A stretch of DNA of 64,000 nt, taken from Isoetes taiwanensis. Its lineage: Eukaryota > Streptophyta > Lycopodiopsida > Isoetales > Isoetaceae. Of this stretch, positions 48,709 to 59,309 are shown one piece after another. The position numbers and the translations under genes are program-made. The stretch spans positions 11,873,318-11,937,317 of the forward strand of contig JAJEKV010000006.1 in the NCBI GenBank assembly GCA_021234155.1, given 5' to 3'. Numbering within the stretch: position 1 is the first letter of the stretch; each line of letters opens with the position of its first letter. Under the pieces are notes generated by a model. That model was not told the DNA's origin, ran no database searches, and saw only the letters and a program-made list of their open reading frames with translations.

Positions 48709-49531
48709 TTAACACTGCATACTAGAATTTGGCTGATGCATGTCAGTTATGAGGAAACCATCAGACACTAATACTAAGGAAGGATATGCAACCCATCGTC
48801 TAGACAAGGGATCTCACCAACTGTGTAGAGTTAGGTTTGGTACATCAGCCAAATACATTATACTCTTTGACGATGCTGCCTATGTTGTAAAGGAATATGA
48901 AGTGCCTCCAAAGACCAAGCTATTACAAGAACTGAACCATGTAAGGCCATGTAATAAAGGTAAGATGCCAAGGAAGAATTAAATCCAATGGTTGAAGATG
49001 CAATGCTGAGATTAACTAAGTTCGTAATAAGTCCACCATTGCATTATGTTTCACTTGACAACAAAAAGCCAATGGGAGAAAGATCACATATAAGTTTTAG
49101 TTTTGTTCTCAAAATGTGCAATATATTTGTATTGGCCGTTGAACATATTGGTCCATATGACTAAGGACTTGAAGAAACTGAACTATTTTAGTGGAGGGAT
49201 CAATCCTCGCAACTCATTGCCCTCAAAGAGACTGTAGAAATCCTCTTGCTAGTGGCTCCTCCCACTCCATGGAATGCTTTATAAAATGTATAAATAGAAG
49301 AAGTAAGCTTTGCATAGATGCAGCTCAGGCCTCAACATGTTTTACAACTATATTTCCACTTGTTTTATGTTATTTATCATCATGATTTTTATTAGTCACT
49401 AAGGTGTCTTCGAGCTAAATGACAAGAGTAAATTGGCCAATAATTTATTCTACTGCATGGTAATATTTAAATAGATTCTTGTAAAAACCCTCTATGCCCT
49501 CTTCAAAAAAACCCTCCAAAAAAAAAATCCC
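48709..49531 (+). repeat. Inverted repeat, left arm
   Basis: This segment matches the reverse complement of 63185-64000, from GTAGTTAACACT at its outer side to AATCCC at its inner side. A short open frame at 48740-48982 contains KEYEVPPKTKLLQELNHV. A second coding-like block (about 49040-49160) reads VSLDNKKPMGERSH and ends VEHIGPYD in both arms. The shared, partly preserved protein suggests a duplicated gene fragment or mobile-element gene of unknown family. Confidence 0.88.
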
Positions 49532-49835
49532 CCGTTTTGCCCATGTCATTTAAATACGAGTTCACCTAAGGTTTTGATGGAATATGGAGTCTCTATACGC
49601 TCACTAAGGTTTTAGAATAATCACGGGCTCCTAACCTCTACCAAAATAAATCAACGTCCTAAAACAATCCTTGACCAATATATCCAGTGAGCTAACGCGG
49701 ATTATTTTTATATCTAAATCAGGTTTTTTATAACAACCCATCTGAATTGTTTCGGGGATACGACCTGGTTTTGTGGAATTATTATTTCTTACATCCATTA
49801 TCAAACCCCCATGGAACCCCCCGTTAGTGTGTTAT

Positions 49836-49940
49836 ACATTCTAAACGAGGTGCACCATGGATCGTCATTAGCCATCTGATCCATCGATCCCACGACCCAG
49901 ATCGGGACAAGTTAGCCTCCGGGCACCTCTCGCTTCGCTT
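49836..49940 (+). repeat. ~100-bp repeat unit, copy 2
   Basis: Same borders and central GATCCATCGATC as copy 1, 4.3 kb downstream. Flanking sequence is not shared beyond a few bases on the left. Confidence 0.85.
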
Positions 49941-50545
49941 ATGGTCATTTAAACACGAAAGTTCACCACTACAGAGAATAATGGCTAAACGTCAATAATC
50001 GCCGAGAGTCTTTACAAAATGTATGTACCTACACACGCCTTATTCCTCACGAATGTGTCATCGACGAGTCTATGTGATGCTTGAACATCAAAATAATCAC
50101 GATCATTAATGACATAGTCGATGAATGGTCGCTAAATAGTCAAAAAGTCATCATTCAAAGGATTAAATAGTCATTTTGAATAGTCTAAAATTAGTCATTC
50201 AAATAGTCGCATAATCTGGCTACTGCATTATTTGCAGTTTGTCACCAACAACCGGTCAAAATATTGGTCATCTATTCATGTACTATTAATGCACAGTCGT
50301 AATATTGGTCATTTTATTGGAAATTTCACAATACATAAGGAACTATTTTTTGTAACGAAATAATGAAAGGGTTTCATGAACTAACCGTTAAACCACTATC
50401 CCTATTTATATTCGGGGCCAGATATATAAATAGCAAACTCAAGTAAAACCAACTAACAACAATCATGTGCAAAAGAACCAAATTTTCAACGCCTAAACTT
50501 TACTAGAAAAGGGATTAACAAGATCAATCTCTAACCAGTCTATGA
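49941..50545. other. Unassigned AT-rich region with AGTCA words
   Basis: The words AATAGTCA or TAGTCATT recur about ten times between 50100 and 50215. No gene is visible. Confidence 0.5.
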
Positions 50546-50559
50546 TTACCTTGTTGATT

Positions 50560-52478
50560 GTTTTTTTTTTTTTTTTATGAACGAAAGCCAAAAAGTTTAT
50601 TAATCAAAATGAAAAGTACAAAGTTTTACATGTCTCATCTAACCGTGTAAGCACCCAAGAAGATGCCACAAGAGCATCGAGCCTCGATACAACAATGTGC
50701 TTACCCGTAAAAGCGTGAGATTAACGAAGAATCAATTCGGTGATAATCGGATCCGTATGCATTCCATCATTTCGAAATAAGAAAGGAGCACCTTACAGTC
50801 GTCAAGATTTTTGGCCGTTCGTAATAGCACCATGTATGAACAGCCTCGAAATATGGGGTGTCCGTGACGCCTCCCATATCGACCAGGAGCCAGCAACCAA
50901 CTAAGATGGAATGCCTCTGCTTAGCCGAGGCTGCATTAGGATAGACGCCAAGAGGATGTATCGGCACCAAAGTACCTAAACAAGCCTGCAGCCAAGACCA
51001 TCAAGTGAACTCGACAATCAAAGAGATGAAGGTCAAGACCTCAATGGTCGGGAAGGCGTGAGCTATCTTTATTATGCGAGGGATCATAGCGATGTTCAAG
51101 GCATTAACGCCAAGCAGGACTTGTGGATAACCATAGTACGTAGACTTTAGGGTGGAGCACCACTTCCGCGCCATCGACACAGCGCGCTGTGGAACCTGGG
51201 GAGACACCCCATCCTGCAGAACTGGAGGGGCGTGGATGCTAATGTATATGAGTAATGATCACAGGTGTGTTTGCCTTTGTAAATATTTTTCATGATAAAT
51301 TCTATGGCACTTCTCTTTTCAAAGAATACCAACTTGTACCATAAGAGGCAAATGTTCTGAGACGTGATGGAGGGGCATGGCTGAAAGATGTTTGATCGCT
51401 TCCCATGCCACAAGCCACGCAAAATGGAGAAGCACTTGGAAAAGGCCGCAGTAGTCTCAAATAATGCCCAAGGTAGGGATCATTTGACAACCTTTTGCCT
51501 AGAGGGACATACCACCAAGAGCTTGTTTAAGAAGCGGCGAAACCATTTCTAGGAATCATCTTCATCATTCAGAGTCTCCAAATGAACTTTGAAATAAGGG
51601 ACTTTGGTTCGCAGTTGAGAAGTCCATCACACCTGTAACACCCATTTGGAAGGATGCACTTCACCATGCCACCTTAATCACAACACCTTCCTCGCATTCG
51701 ACCATATGTCCAATCATTGCAATGAACTCATCACGCATTTCTTTGTTCATGGGCTAGCAAAAGATGGGATGCCATATAAACATGGGTACTACTAAGGACT
51801 AACTTGGCCATCGTAGTGCTAATTCAAGAGACAACCTTGCGGTGGGACCACCGTAACAACTCGCTCTCCAAACCCTTAACATCTCCCATGCAGCTCCCAT
51901 AGTAACATGGATGCCAACTAATCCCCAACAACTTGATGGCCTGGCCCATGCGCAAGTAATATGGATAATCATGAACACACGCCTTTGAGTTCCGAGTATC
52001 TAATGTCCATAAATGAGCACCGCCACTCCCACAAGGACACAGAAGGAAAAAGTGTCTAAGAGCGATTTGGCGTACCGTAAGATTCTCCGTGATTAGCGAT
52101 TAGAAAGAGGAACGATCGTCTGTGATATTGATTATAAATCTTCTCGTGGTGCCATCCCCTCCATTGCAAGACCGTGGGAGAAGTCCTCCGTGGTTGTGAC
52201 GGTGAATAACCGTGACAAAGCCTCTCAAGAATAATTATGAAAAGCAATGGTGCTAAAGGCACCCCGCGAATACCACGACCGAAAGTGAGAAAGGCATCCG
52301 ACGGCTCACCATGGAACATAAGCAATAATCGTCATATAGACATGCAAATTTCATAACATCTGATGTGAATTGTTCCCCAAATCCCAGTCTTAACAGACGA
52401 CGACGCATCAATTCCCAGCTAACACTGTCATAAGCCTTTGCAAAATCAAGCTTAAGGTATACAACTGGAAGGTTCTGC
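50560..52478 (-). mobile_element. 5'-truncated LINE with 14-bp target duplication
   Basis: The left edge is a run of about 17 T, the complement of a poly(A) tail, so the element points left. The 14 bases TTACCTTGTTGATT occur directly outside both edges (50546-50559 and 52479-52492), a clear target-site duplication. Inside, on the minus strand, come FAKAYDSVSWE (about 52420-52455), RGIRGVPLAPLLF (about 52230-52270) and the RT thumb/connection region toward 50.8 kb. Truncation falls at the RT A motif, so no endonuclease is present. This is a typical dead-on-arrival LINE insertion. Confidence 0.95.
52040..52460 (-). pseudogene. LINE reverse transcriptase (A and B motifs)
   Basis: FAKAYDSVSW carries the first catalytic aspartate of LINE RTs (usual D-F-x-K-A-(F/Y)-D-S-(V/I)-x-W). 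RGIRGVPLAPLLF corresponds to RG(I/V)RQG(D/C)PLSPLLF; the Q and one more residue are lost. The A(D)D box would lie near 52.1 kb but is not readable. The domain is truncated at its start by incomplete reverse transcription. Confidence 0.9.
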
Positions 52479-52492
52479 TTACCTTGTTGATT

Positions 52493-53560
52493 TGTGATGT
52501 TTCTAATCCAACGAGCATATATTCATTTTCATGCGAAGAGGATCTTATTGTAAAAACTGTATATGACAAAGAAAGATTATCAGAGCAAGAATGTACAAGT
52601 ACACCTTTTCAACAAATTGAGTTGCACAAATCGTAAGAATAAATGCTAAAGCGAGAAAGGAATCAGATATAAATTGATGAAAACCAAGCTTATAAATTAC
52701 AAGGCCTAGATGCAGCGATTTGATAAGGCTAATGCAACTAAGATTTTAAAACAAGGAGCCTGATCCAACTTAAAAATAAAATAATCAAAGCAACAGACAA
52801 ACCGTTCCTCTCTATAACTCATTCCTTTCTGCATTCCAATCAACTGCATAGAAAGAAAACAATACAGCGAAATGAGAAAGGAAAATAAGAAAAAAAAAAA
52901 CAAGAAACATTGGTGCAAACTCCTTCAAAATTCATGCCATGTTCTTCATTTTTATACTGCGTAGTTTTCTTTGACCTTGACTGTCATATGTAACTAAACG
53001 AGAATGCATTTCAATACCTTATGCAAGTATCTTCTGCAGTACTTACAACTCCTTTGAGGTCTAAAATTGCACGGGATTGAAGAATAGGTCTTCCAGCTTT
53101 CTTAGAACAAGCAGAAGATTTCCATTCGATCAGTACCTCCCGTTCTTTGATATGATACATAAGCATCCAATCCATACTTATGATGAAAATAGGGTATATT
53201 TCCTGCATTAGTTGCCGCTACAGAAACTTGAAGATCTATGCAAAACAGGGTTACAATATTACATCCAATTACCTGTTTCATTAGCAACAGCCATAACCAG
53301 ATATCATCACAATATATCCTCATGGCCTGTAACGATCCATTTTGAACCTTATTCCCATTTTCGAGCTAGAAGCATGTTCTGATGGTCAAGAATTTAAAGT
53401 GTCTAATACTCAGAGCTGCATCATTTCTGATTTTCCAAGTCCTTAAAACATGTGCCCATCAAAATTTCCAAATCCAATTGAAATAAAGTATCGCAAAACC
53501 TGATTCGTCCTGAAGCAACTGGCATGTGCAATCCTTCATCGATATATTGAGCCCAATTGT
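52493..53560. other. Unassigned non-coding region
   Basis: AT-rich, only short frames, no recognised motif. It continues the target sequence of the LINE insertion. Confidence 0.35.
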
Positions 53561-53566
53561 CCCAGT

Positions 53567-53655
53567 ATTGAGCCGCCCCCCATCTTTGCTTCTAGGATTG
53601 AGCCCCACCGCCGCTTTGCCTCTGTATTGAGTCACTCCGCCGCTTTGCCTCTAGG
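53567..53655. repeat. 29-30-bp tandem repeat
   Basis: Three units start ATTGAG at 53567, 53597 and 53626 and end CTTTGC(C/T)TCTAGG or a variant. A partial unit starts at 53546. The array lies 160 bp before the RT element. Confidence 0.9.
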
Positions 53656-53810
53656 TAAGATTAAAAGTGCCATGCCTTAACAGTTTGCTTTTGCCGCATT
53701 CAAAAATTTAGACCATTGAGTTTCTTTATTTTTGTTTGCACCATTGGAGCTTGCATTTTGATTTCTGTTCAAAAAATATATGGTCATTGATCTCGCAGAA
53801 TCCGGGGAAA

Positions 53811-55302
53811 ATGAAAAAAGAAAAAGGTAAGGTGACAGTTAGGAAGAACACACGGTACGAAGGACACGTCTTGGGCTTGACGGATTATAAATAACAGGAA
53901 TGGCTTATGCTGGAAATAGAAGAATTCTTAAGAGCAGGGGCCGAAACCCTGCTCTAAAAATGGTAAGGAAGAAGGGAGATCTAAATCTTGCTACACGCAA
54001 GAGATTGGCGGAAGAAAAGAGTAAGGAAGGTGGTAATGTTAAGAAGATTTTTCAGTTTCGTACCTCTGTTATTAGTAAGGGAATCAAGGCTTGCAATACA
54101 GAGATCAATCTTGATGATGGTCCCAGTAATGAAAAGGAGATTGCAGGTTTGAGTAAAAATCCTGTGCAAGCAGAGAAGGATCCGGAGGTAGTAGTAGATT
54201 GTTCCACCAGTAACATGCATGTAGCTGATGAGAATCATGAGCAAATTCAAGATCAAGGCCATGCTGGAGCAAACAAGGAGAAACAGGGAAATAGGATGCG
54301 CATCACTAAGGTTTGATAGGATACAAATTTATTAGATCTATACATATGGAAAAATTGTATATAATATTGTCAATATTTGAGATAGAATTTGGCTGTTAAA
54401 TTATGTGGCCTGGCCTTGTGGATCTTTCTGACCTTCTAATTGCAGGATATTATGGAAATAGTGTGATGTAAAGCATATAATCATAGAATGACTGGATCTA
54501 AATGACCTTCTATGCAGGATTATTTATTATGGAATTAGTGATTTAAGCTTAAGGCATATTTTGATAGAATAAAATATGCAAGTTACTGATTATGGAGATC
54601 TGCATTCATGCTGTGTTTTGCTATAAAATAAGATTCCCAGATTGTCATATGAAGATGTAGCTTTAGAAATGCTATAGTGTATGTAGGCTACATGATCTAG
54701 GGATCTTTGTATTATTGCTATGCTTTCTTTTTCAATTGAATGCTAGCAAGGTGAAAGGGGAAAACCTTAAGAAAGCCCATGACGCCTGCTATCCCATTCT
54801 TGTTCAACCATTCTAATGCTTGTTCTGGTTTGTGGGTGCAGGTAAGAGGCTTTCTTACTCTTTGTTAGTGTATTCTACAACAAAGTATGTAAACAACAAG
54901 CTGGGAGCAAATTTGACCCAGATCTGAAGCTTTATCAGATATTGTGTTAAAATTATACATGTACTTTATTCTATCAGTTCAAAATGGTAAGGATCTTTTG
55001 TTAAATCTTTAAATTTCATTTGGAAAGTTAAAGGTACAGTAAGGGCAAATGATTTTACATTGCCTAAGTATATCAATACATGTGTTACTCTTAAAGAATT
55101 AATGAAAGGAGTTTCTGGCAGTAAGTTTATGGCATTACTTTTGGTCATTAATTTTTGTTAAAAGAAGTCAATATCTATCTGGTCATGGCCTAGTTGTAAA
55201 TAGTACCTGATTATGATTAGGGCTGCCAATTGGTCTTAGTATTTACCTTCCAAAGGTCTTTACTGGACAAAAGTCTGCAGAGGCGGATTTAAAGGTTTTT
55301 TT
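53811..55302 (+). repeat. 1.49-kb direct repeat, copy 1
   Basis: Starts ATGAAAAAAGAAAAAGG and ends GGATTTAAAGGTTTTTT. Matches 59742-61212. It holds the first coding exon and most of the putative intron. No TG...CA ends, primer site or polypurine tract border it. Confidence 0.95.
53900..54310 (+). CDS. RT element, basic N-terminal exon
   Basis: Starts at the ATG in GGAATGG, a good plant initiation context, 17 bp after a TTATAAATA stretch. The 137 codons are highly basic at first (KSRGRNPALKMVRKKGD, then a K/R-rich segment) and acidic later (residues about 75-120). I recognise no fold; nucleic-acid binding by the basic part is only a guess. The open frame ends with a TGA six bases past a possible splice donor AAG|GTTTGA at 54310/54311. 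The donor is in phase 0 with the acceptor at 55422. Confidence 0.6.
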
Positions 55303-55422
55303 ATCGTATTTCAGTTTATTAGTTTTACTAATAACCATGATCAAGATAGTATAATCTTTCAGGTACAATAAATATGGGACCATTGATTTATATACTAAGA
55401 ATTTCTTTCTGTGTGGATTTAG
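54311..55422 (+). other. Putative 1.1-kb intron of the RT element
   Basis: The donor GTTTGA is weak. The acceptor is good: a pyrimidine-rich stretch (TTTCTTTCTGTGTGGATTTAG) followed by GATATTATAC. Joining the exons keeps the frame (ITK then DIIQSEDQD). The interior is AT-rich and has no long frame. A second AG acceptor exists at 54451 (TTGCAG|GATATT), so alternative boundaries are possible. Inference only; transcript data would decide. Confidence 0.5.
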
Positions 55423-56381
55423 GATATTATACAATCAGAAGATCAAGATGTGTATAATCACTGGATCAAGGAGCTTATTATGCTTGAGTATGACAAATGC
55501 AAAATTAGCAGCCCCAATATGGCAGTACAAACCATTATTGGATGTATTAGGAGCAAGGATGTGCATTCGTATATTACTTTCAAAGAATCAAACCTTCTAG
55601 ACAAAAGTCTGTCACCAGTGTCTTACCTGGGATTTAGTGGATGGTTTGCAAGATTCCAAGCAATGAAGAAGGTGAACTTTGAATTCTCAAAATGTAAGGA
55701 TATTTTGGCTGACACTTATAGCAGTATGAGGAGTATTCTGTATCAGAGGACATGTTCGAAAGATGAAGCAGCAAACAAATTTATGATTGGTATCATGGCA
55801 CTGGAAAAAGCCAATGACATTAAGCCTCTTACATTTGGTAAGGAAGATACCTCCAGCAAACAAAAACTCAGCAAGATAAAAAAGGACATGGCAGATAGTT
55901 TATTTTCTGAAGTGGACCTTACTGATGAAGACATGCTGAGTATAGGATACAGCAAGAAGGAGCTGATTTCTCAAAATGACTCCACTAAAAACTGCAGAGA
56001 GGATAACAAAGTACCTGAGCTTAATCTCTCTAATTCCACTTGCTTTCCAGTCATAATCGAACAAACAGTGGAATGTTATGCTGTCTTATATGACCATGCC
56101 ATATGGAAGAGCCAGAATTTTGGCGCTTTAGCACCCATAGATGTTGACACATGGATTGCTCTTGCAGGAATTTCATCTGATGAGATAAGGACTGCCAAGT
56201 ATGCTGCACTTAAATTGGAAAAAACTTTCGAGACTCTTGAGGTAAATCTGCCATTTAAAATGGATTTCTTTGAGCAAAATTGCATAGTGAATGCTCCAAT
56301 AGAGATCAGTCGAAAAGGCCATATGGCTTTCCCAAATATTACCAGAGATGATTTTTTCTTAAAAGAATGTGGAGAACTCAT
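55423..56381 (+). CDS. RT element ORF, middle segment
   Basis: Open without stops from the acceptor (DIIQSEDQD), with the frame continuing to 56493; a shift to the next frame near 56381 restores more conserved sequence. The segment has no catalytic motif I know. Features seen: a GWFARFQ segment near 55640, a lysine-rich stretch about 55850-55890, LAGISSDEIRTAKYAALKLE near 56161-56220, and an ECGEL start of a Cys cluster at the end. The uninterrupted length of over 320 codons, against decayed neighbours, indicates recent selection or a young copy. Confidence 0.7.
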
Positions 56382-57219
56382 TGTCCATATTTTAAATGTC
56401 TATGTGAGAAGACCAAGTTCTCGTACAAGAAGAATAAAGATGATGAATGCAAGTGTGGAATTGTGTGGTTTGATCAAGGCATGTGGTTTCTGATCAACCA
56501 CTTGGAAATGCTTTATCCTGGATCCTCCCCTATGTAAAAAATGGTTATTTTTTCCAAACTGCTGAACAAAGAAATGAGGGATGCTGTTTTAGCATACATA
56601 TCATACCTTGAAGTCAGGAAAAATTTGATCAGCATGACTATATCTTTTGCTAATTACCCGGAAAAAAATCTGAAAGCTCTCTTTGGTAACAACAAAATGG
56701 CAGACATTGCTGAAAAGATGATCAGACCAGTCAGCTTTCTAAAATGCAAGAATTCTGCTAATCGAGCTGAGTTTTGGGATAGAAAGTATTCCAAGATTCC
56801 CAACAACTCAAATGAACAAGGAAAAATCATAATACCTAGGCTGCCACCCAGGATCACCATGGACCCAGGAATGTTGACGGAAAAAGGGCATGGAGCTATA
56901 AAAGACAACAATGCCAAAGACATGGAAGAGTATTCAATTACTAAAGGAGGAAATCAGATTATTTCACTGGATGATGAAACTCTTTCAAAGCTGGATTGTG
57001 TTCCAGACTCTCAATAGAGAGGTCTCTGATTTTCTGATATACCTAGCCAAGGGATGTTTTATCAGTTTACCCTATGTGCTAAGGAAACTTTTTGTAAAAA
57101 ACTGATATACATTTTGTCTGATGCCATTTGGCCTTTAATCCAAATTTTACTTTCTATAATTGAGCTACCTATGTGTTGTACATTAAGTCCTGATTTAAAG
57201 TTTTTTTGTAGGCTGAAAA
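56382..57219 (+). CDS. RT element ORF, Cys-rich module (two to three stops)
   Basis: Reading from 56382 gives CPYFKCLCEK, then ECKCGIVWFDQGMWF, so the cluster has C-x4-C-x-C ... C-x-C spacing and could bind zinc. The frame has a TAA at 56535, then is open to 57017 (158 codons from the ATG at 56541) and has further stops at 57015 and 57027. After these, sequence from 57054 (MFYQFTLCAKETFC ... SIIELPMCCTLSPDLKFFC) is again coding-like to about 57219. The TAA lies next to a run of A, a likely site for consensus error. Confidence 0.6.
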
Positions 57220-57220
57220 T

Positions 57221-57859
57221 ATGAAGATCAGAACGATTGTTAAAGATGTCAACAGATATAGACATCTCAGCACTATCGACACAGACTCAGATAAAAAGAT
57301 AATACATATGACATTTTTGTCAAAGGTATTAGATGCATTTAGCATCAAAAGAATGTTTCATACAGTCCTATATGAGGTGTTGCAGGAAAGAGGTACAGAA
57401 TTAATAGATAACACAATCTTTGCATGGAAGTACATCGATCAAATAAGAGATGTGGTCTACAAACCTTTTATGGTTTTTGCTGATGGGTCTGCTAACAAAT
57501 GTCCTTGTAGCAACCCGAACTTAGAGAGATTCATTGACAAATCTATTGGGCACATTAGAACTACCAACCTGGAGATCATCCATAATGTCAAATTAAGAAA
57601 GGCTTTTTCTTATGGACTAAATCATATTCCAGATCATAGTCTGAGTATACAAGCATTTATGGAAGAATTTGAAACATTATGTCAACAGTTCTTCAACGTA
57701 CATAAGTTTGAACTTCTGGACCTTACTGCTACTGATATTCAGAATATTAATGCAATGCTCCAACAAATAGCTCATGCTGAGATTATGGAGTTAAAAAGTA
57801 CAATGCAGACCAAGAGATTTCTGTGGTTAGACCAAGAGGCCGGAGAAAATAAGAAGTGA
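57221..57859 (+). CDS. RT element ORF, GHIRTT...GLNHIP module
   Basis: 212 codons. It starts KIRTIVKDVNRYRHL, has FADGSANKCPCSNP with a C-x-C pair near residue 93, then GHIRTTNLEIIHNVKLRKAF and GLNHIPDHS. The C-x-C, then G-H-(V/I)-x-T-x-(D/N)-L-x-I-(I/V), then L-R, then a G-(P/L)-N/K-x-(R/I)-x pattern precedes the RT in the related orphan RT ORFs known from animals and protists. Its function is unknown to me; it probably belongs to the same polyprotein. Confidence 0.7.
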   Translation: MKIRTIVKDVNRYRHLSTIDTDSDKKIIHMTFLSKVLDAFSIKRMFHTVLYEVLQERGTELIDNTIFAWKYIDQIRDVVYKPFMVFADGSANKCPCSNPNLERFIDKSIGHIRTTNLEIIHNVKLRKAFSYGLNHIPDHSLSIQAFMEEFETLCQQFFNVHKFELLDLTATDIQNINAMLQQIAHAEIMELKSTMQTKRFLWLDQEAGENKK

Positions 57860-58049
57860 TGAATAAGAATCAGATAAGTTGCAAGATTTATATGCGCAAG
57901 ATTTATTATCGAGATGGCTATATGCAGACTCAAAAGTGACGATTTTGAAAGATGTATACAAAAGCCCTATAGAATAAAAGACAATTGCGTAGCGATATTT
58001 GGAAATTTATCGACACTTTATGTATGTAATGTAAAATTTATCATATCTT

Positions 58050-58504
58050 ATGGCAACATTCAAAGCGCATAAAGGTGAATACAGATGGCTGACGAATGCA
58101 CATAATACACTATACACAGACATAGCTAAAGTTGTCACTGGCATTTTGAATAACTTTATTGAAATATGGCCTAACATTTGCTTCAAGATGACAGCAAAAT
58201 ACAGAATATGGAGTACCAAAAGAATTAATGCATGTTGGATGGTCAACTCATCGTATGATCTGATACTGAACCTCCCAAACAAAGTGCATAATGTCTTCTC
58301 AGCCGACATAACGAAATGTTATGAGAATATCCCTTTATTTGGGGAGGATGGAATCATAGAGATATGCAATGATATCTCTGACATGATTTGGCAATATATG
58401 AGAGAAGAAAAAACATACTTTGACATGTTAATCAAATGCAAAAATGATAATATAATTGTTGTGGGCCAAGATCTTGGAAAAGTAAAGAGTATGTTAGCTG
58501 GAAA
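58050..58504 (+). CDS. RT element ORF, RT fingers and palm A motif
   Basis: A stop-rich gap of about 190 bp separates this from the previous segment. It begins MATFKAHKGEYRWLTNA, the usual K-x-(R/K)-x-x-(I/L)-x-(A/G)-x entry of this RT group, and runs into FSADITKCYENIP at about 58296-58333. The aspartate of ADITKCYENIP is in the position of RT motif A, the first catalytic metal ligand. The frame ends after SMLAGN and the RT continues in the next frame (TTG at 58505), a one-step frame change at a shared junction. Confidence 0.8.
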
Positions 58505-59257
58505 TTGATTCCTAAAGAAAAATTTAAGGATATGAATACTTGGTTGCTATGCAATTGTTATCTGCAGACAGGAAATGACATTTGGAAACAGGTGAAAGGG
58601 ATTCCCATGGGTTTTGCTTGCAGTCCAGCCTGGTGCAACCTATATCTTGCATGGTTCGAACTCAGATTTATTCTAAAACTTGCCCATTATGGGAGAATGA
58701 ATGATGTGTACAGATTCCAGCATACTGCAAGATATATTGATGACCTAATTATCATTAATGGTGGAAAAATTATGGAATTTTTAACAGAGGGTGCTGAACA
58801 TACAATCTACAACATGAAATATCTTGGAATAAAGGAGGAAACGGAATATGCATATGGACGTAATAGTGAATATGCAATAGGCATGAAGTGCAACTTCCTA
58901 AATATTACTATACAGGTCAATGATTACATCAAGGGGATATTCAAAGTCACAAGATATGACAAGAGGACTAAGTTACCTTTTGAAGTCAATAAGTATATCA
59001 GGGCTGACAGCTGTAGACCATTTGGCCAAGCATCTAGAGTCATTATTTCCCAAATTATGCCCTATGTTTATGCCCACTCTGAAGCATGGGATGCTGCTAA
59101 AGACATATATGGGCTCATAGAGGCATTCAACAAGAATGGTTTCCATAAAGCAAAAATATCTGAAATGGTTTTGGATGTTCTTGAAAAAGAAGAGTTTCCA
59201 GGTATTCTCTACTCAATAACAGATATGATTAGGATATTAAAAAGCATTATGGAGTAA
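58505..59257 (+). CDS. RT element ORF, RT palm B/C motifs and thumb
   Basis: The 250 codons hold GIPMGFACSPAWCNLYL (58598-58648, motif B) and ARYIDDLII (58727-58753, motif C with both catalytic aspartates). An FLNITIQV block (about 58900) and VTRYDKRTKLPF (about 58945-58985) follow, then an IISQIMPYVYAHS segment, and the frame ends ILKSIME. All expected catalytic residues of an RT are intact. No RNase H or endonuclease domain follows the thumb. The conserved Y-D-K-R-x-x-x-x-F block after motif C separates this RT from LINE, Copia and Gypsy types. Confidence 0.88.
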   Translation: MIPKEKFKDMNTWLLCNCYLQTGNDIWKQVKGIPMGFACSPAWCNLYLAWFELRFILKLAHYGRMNDVYRFQHTARYIDDLIIINGGKIMEFLTEGAEHTIYNMKYLGIKEETEYAYGRNSEYAIGMKCNFLNITIQVNDYIKGIFKVTRYDKRTKLPFEVNKYIRADSCRPFGQASRVIISQIMPYVYAHSEAWDAAKDIYGLIEAFNKNGFHKAKISEMVLDVLEKEEFPGILYSITDMIRILKSIME

Positions 59258-59280
59258 GCAAGTAATAAAATATAGGTAGG

Positions 59281-59309
59281 GTAGGGCCTTGGTGAGAACA
59301 AGGCCCTAC
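59281..59309 (+). other. Perfect 11-bp hairpin after the RT stop
   Basis: GTAGGGCCTTG (59281-59291) and its exact complement CAAGGCCCTAC (59299-59309) are separated by a 7-base loop GTGAGAA. It starts 24 bases after the RT stop codon at 59257. Possible roles are an RNA 3' end structure or an RT recognition site; neither is shown. Confidence 0.95.
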
